From assembly GCA_045637525.1 (NCBI GenBank), contig JAZTZP010000009.1:1-8661 (forward strand): DNA of 8,661 nucleotides, read 5' to 3'. The position numbers and the translations under genes were made by a program. The DNA comes from JAZTZP01 sp045637525. GTDB taxonomy: Bacteria > Bacillota > Clostridia > UBA1381. Positions 6,398 to 8,661 of this stretch are shown piece by piece; the stretch's first letter is position 1; each line of letters starts with the position of its first letter. The notes under the pieces were generated by a model, which was given only the letters and a program-made list of their open reading frames with translations, was not told the origin of the DNA and searched no databases.

Positions 6398-6424
6398 TTG
6401 TGAAAGTTTTTGAATTTTTACAAT
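6398..6424 (+). promoter_or_regulatory. Possible feoAB promoter, weak
   Basis: TACAAT at 6419-6424 is a fair -10 box, about 35 bases before feoA. The best -35 candidate, TTGTGA at 6398-6403, leaves only a 15-base spacer, so recognition would be poor without help. This could suit a regulated promoter, but the call is uncertain. No clear Fur- or DtxR-type operator is seen. Confidence 0.3.
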
Positions 6425-6458
6425 TGCCTGTAAAGAATATAAGACGGAGGCGTGTTTT

Positions 6459-6686
6459 ATGATGACTGTTGCTGACCTGAAAAGGAATGAGAGTGCGGTG
6501 GTAATAAGGGTAAATCTGGAAAATGAAATGAAAAGACATCTTGCGGATATGGGAGTTGTGCCGGGATGCGTTGTGGTATTTAAAAGAAAGGCGCCGTTTG
6601 GTAATCCTTATTTATATAAGGTGATGGATTATCTTTTAAGCATTCGTTTAAGTGAAGCTGAAAAAATAGAGGCGGAAAGGATATAG
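6459..6686 (+). CDS. feoA: Ferrous iron transport protein A
   Basis: This 75-residue cytosolic protein has the SH3-like FeoA fold: a short N-terminal strand (MTVADLKRNESAVVIRV), the helix and turn HLADMGVVPGCVVVFKRKAP at about 27-46, a loop with NPYLYKVMDYLLSIRLS, and the closing EAEKIEAER. FeoA proteins are small partners of FeoB in Fe2+ uptake. GGAGG (6446-6450) lies 8 bases before the first of two consecutive ATG codons; the second ATG at 6462 is also possible. Its stop is followed after one base by the feoB start, so the two genes are surely translated from one message. Confidence 0.95.
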   Translation: MMTVADLKRNESAVVIRVNLENEMKRHLADMGVVPGCVVVFKRKAPFGNPYLYKVMDYLLSIRLSEAEKIEAERI

Positions 6687-6687
6687 G

Positions 6688-8532
6688 ATGAGTAAAGAAA
6701 GACAAAAATTTAAAGTCGCTCTTGCGGGAAACCCGAACTGCGGAAAAACTACTCTTTTTAATGAGCTTACGGGAAGCTGTCATCAGGTGGGAAACCGAAT
6801 TGGCGTGACGGTTGAGTGTATGGAGGGGATGTGCAGGAATGAATATTGCAGAAATTCTTGCCATATACAAATAGCGGATCTGCCGGGGATATATTCTTTA
6901 TATCCGTATTCGGCAGAGGAGGTTATAACACGTGATTATATTTTAAACGATGAGCCGGACGTGATATTAAATATAGTAGACGCCGCAAATCTTGAGAGAA
7001 ATCTTTATCTTACACTTCAGCTTTCAGAATGTGGGGTGCCTGTGGTTATAGCGCTTAATATGATAGACGTGATTGAACGTGAGGGAGGTAAAATTGATAC
7101 ACAAAAGCTTGGCGAAGCTTTGGGAATACCGGTTTTTCCGATTTCGGCAAGCAAGGGGATAGGGATACATGAGCTGATGGCGGAGCTGACTGTGATTGCG
7201 GGGGAAAAAACTGCATGCCGATACAAAGTAAAATGCGGTGAGGATGAAGATACGGCGGCTTCACGCAGGTATGCGTTTATAAGAAAAGCAGTGTCGGAGT
7301 GTATGAAAAGAAATAAAACAAGCCGGCAGGAGGAGATTACCGGGAAAATTGATAATGTGATGACTCATCCGCTGGCTGCGATACCGCTTTTTTTACTTAT
7401 AATGTTTTTTATATTTCAGATAACCTTCGGAGCTTTTGGTACATATCTTTCCGGATGGGTTGACTATTTATTCAACGTGCGGTTTGCCGCAGTGGCAGAG
7501 AATATGCTTATGAATCTTGGGGTGAATGAGTTTTTAAAAGGTCTTATAACAGACGGAATAATAGCCGGAACAGGCGGTGTGGTTACGTTTTTTCCGCAGA
7601 TAATGCTTTTGTTTTTATTCCTGTCGTTTTTGGAAGACAGCGGTTATATGGCAAGGGTTTCGTTTATAATGGATAAGCTGTTTATGAAATTCGGACTTTC
7701 GGGGAAGTCGTTTGTTCCTATGATAATCGGGTTTGGGTGTACGGTACCGGCTGTGATGGCGGCGAGGACTTTGAGCAGCGAACACGACCGGAGGCTTACA
7801 ATATTAATAATGCCTTTTATGTCGTGCGGTGCAAAGATGCCTGTTTATGCAATGATAGCGTCGGCTGTGTTTTCACATTATGCCGGGTTTGTGGTTATGG
7901 GATTATATGTTCTCGGATGTGTTTTCGGGATTATATCATGCATTATTTTTTCAAAAACGATTTTAAAGGGAAGTAAACCGCCGTTTGTTTTAGAGCTTCC
8001 GCCATACAGAATGCCGACTCTCAAATCAACTTTTTATCATATGTGGGAAAAAGCAAAGGATTTTATGATAAGGGCCGGAACGGTCCTTTTTACGGGGAGT
8101 GTTGTAATCTGGCTTATGCACAGCTTAGGTATGGATTTTAGACCGATAGGTGAGGAGGGGAAAAGCATAATAATGATAATAGGAGAAAAGATAGCGCCGC
8201 TCTTTTCGGTATGCGGTTTCGGCACGCCTGAGGCTGCGGTAAGTCTTATATCCGGGATTGCTGCAAAGGAGAGCATTATATCCACTATGAGTATTTTATA
8301 TGATGTAAAAGACACAGCGGCACTCACAGTTGAGCTTGCAAAGGTGTTTACTCCGTTATCTGCCTGCTCGTACCTGATTTTTATTCTTCTGTATACGCCT
8401 TGTATTGCTGCGGTGTCGGCGATAAAAACAGAACTTAATTCGCTTAGGCTTACCGTTTTTTCTGTTGTTTATCAGCTGAGTGTGGCATGGGCTGTGTCGG
8501 CTTTGGTGTTTCTGATTGGAGATAAATTATAG
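6688..8532 (+). CDS. feoB: Ferrous iron transport protein B, GTPase permease
   Basis: FeoB carries Fe2+ across the cytoplasmic membrane. The N-terminal GTPase domain shows G1 GNPNCGKT (14-21), G2 GVTVE with Thr41, G3 DLPG (64-67), G4 NMID (124-127) and G5 SAS (153-155). A short helical region precedes the membrane part, which has several hydrophobic segments from about residue 229 on and both gate motifs, GFGCTVPA (348-355) and PFMSCGAKMP (376-385). ELPPYRMP (436-443), GIAAKES (523-529) and TPCIAA (570-575) are further family landmarks. Cys351, Cys380 and Cys572 fit the conserved pore cysteines. At 614 residues it is complete but shorter than the E. coli protein (about 770). Four cysteines crowd residues 44-58 between G2 and G3, which is unusual. 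AAAGGA six bases before the ATG lies inside feoA. The last codons overlap an intergenic repeat. Confidence 0.97.
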   Translation: MSKERQKFKVALAGNPNCGKTTLFNELTGSCHQVGNRIGVTVECMEGMCRNEYCRNSCHIQIADLPGIYSLYPYSAEEVITRDYILNDEPDVILNIVDAANLERNLYLTLQLSECGVPVVIALNMIDVIEREGGKIDTQKLGEALGIPVFPISASKGIGIHELMAELTVIAGEKTACRYKVKCGEDEDTAASRRYAFIRKAVSECMKRNKTSRQEEITGKIDNVMTHPLAAIPLFLLIMFFIFQITFGAFGTYLSGWVDYLFNVRFAAVAENMLMNLGVNEFLKGLITDGIIAGTGGVVTFFPQIMLLFLFLSFLEDSGYMARVSFIMDKLFMKFGLSGKSFVPMIIGFGCTVPAVMAARTLSSEHDRRLTILIMPFMSCGAKMPVYAMIASAVFSHYAGFVVMGLYVLGCVFGIISCIIFSKTILKGSKPPFVLELPPYRMPTLKSTFYHMWEKAKDFMIRAGTVLFTGSVVIWLMHSLGMDFRPIGEEGKSIIMIIGEKIAPLFSVCGFGTPEAAVSLISGIAAKESIISTMSILYDVKDTAALTVELAKVFTPLSACSYLIFILLYTPCIAAVSAIKTELNSLRLTVFSVVYQLSVAWAVSALVFLIGDKL

Positions 8533-8661
8533 TTTATCTGTATGTTTACAGTCTGCATTCGGTACGCTTTGCCAAAGCCTCCCTTGCCTAACACCCCAGG
8601 GTGGCTTCTCTTGACGAAGTCAATTCACCTTCAGGGAGGTGGCACGGCGTAAGCCGTGACG
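8522..8661 (+). repeat. Right copy of the end repeat, hairpin-rich
   Basis: The blocks ATAAATTATAGTTTATC (8522-8538) and GCCTCCCTTGCCTAA (8577-8591) match the minus strand of 151-220 exactly. Further hairpins follow: CCTCCCT 8578-8584 with AGGGAGG 8633-8639 enclosing CACC/GGTG (8592-8595/8600-8603) and TTGAC/GTCAA (8611-8615/8619-8623), then CACGGC/GCCGTG (8643-8648/8653-8658, loop GTAA). The text GGAGGTGGCACGGC recalls a dispersed intergenic repeat of Clostridia. It runs off the window, and no separate terminator for feoB is seen, so these hairpins may serve that purpose. No gene is visible here. Confidence 0.8.

Overview
The window looks like chromosomal DNA from a low-to-moderate GC Gram-positive anaerobe of the class Clostridia, probably a gut-type Ruminococcaceae/Oscillospiraceae relative. 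The reasons are strong AGGAGG-type ribosome binding sites before most genes, sigma-A promoters close to TTGACA-17-TATAAT, a cytosolic GH4/GH2 sugar hydrolase pair, an anaerobe-type FeoA/FeoB ferrous iron system, and hairpin-rich intergenic repeats of a kind I recall from this group. The taxonomic call is inference. No rRNA, tRNA, CRISPR array, transposase or phage gene was seen.

Layout. Positions 1-220 hold no gene. They contain an array of five hairpins joined by the constant 7-mer ATTTCAC, followed by one copy of a repeat that recurs, inverted, at the right end. At 221-372 is the melA promoter region, with a direct repeat just upstream of the -35. A GH4 alpha-galactosidase (melA, 373-1698, +) converges on a GH2 family glycosidase (1756-4587, -), and the two share a bidirectional terminator. 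The GH2 promoter and the promoter of a small unknown protein (4856-5170, +) lie back to back at about 4620-4810. That small gene converges, through a second bidirectional terminator, on a minus-strand pair: a two-OB-fold SSB-like protein (5499-6131) and, downstream, a 60-residue peptide made almost wholly of Asn, Gln, Glu and Arg in 8-residue repeats (5267-5449). Between the SSB-like gene and the divergent feoA lies a 327-base spacer built around a long imperfect palindrome (6168-6320). feoA (6459-6686) and feoB (6688-8532) form a tight iron-uptake operon. The final 130 bases are the second copy of the end repeat; its match begins inside the last codons of feoB.

How the genes work together. 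The two glycosidases have no signal peptide and probably act in the cytosol on imported oligosaccharides. FeoA and FeoB import Fe2+. The SSB-like protein and the repeat peptide are likely co-transcribed, but their joint role is unknown. The most unusual parts are the non-coding structures (hairpin array, inverted end repeats, central palindrome) and the repeat peptide with its hairpin-covered ribosome binding site.
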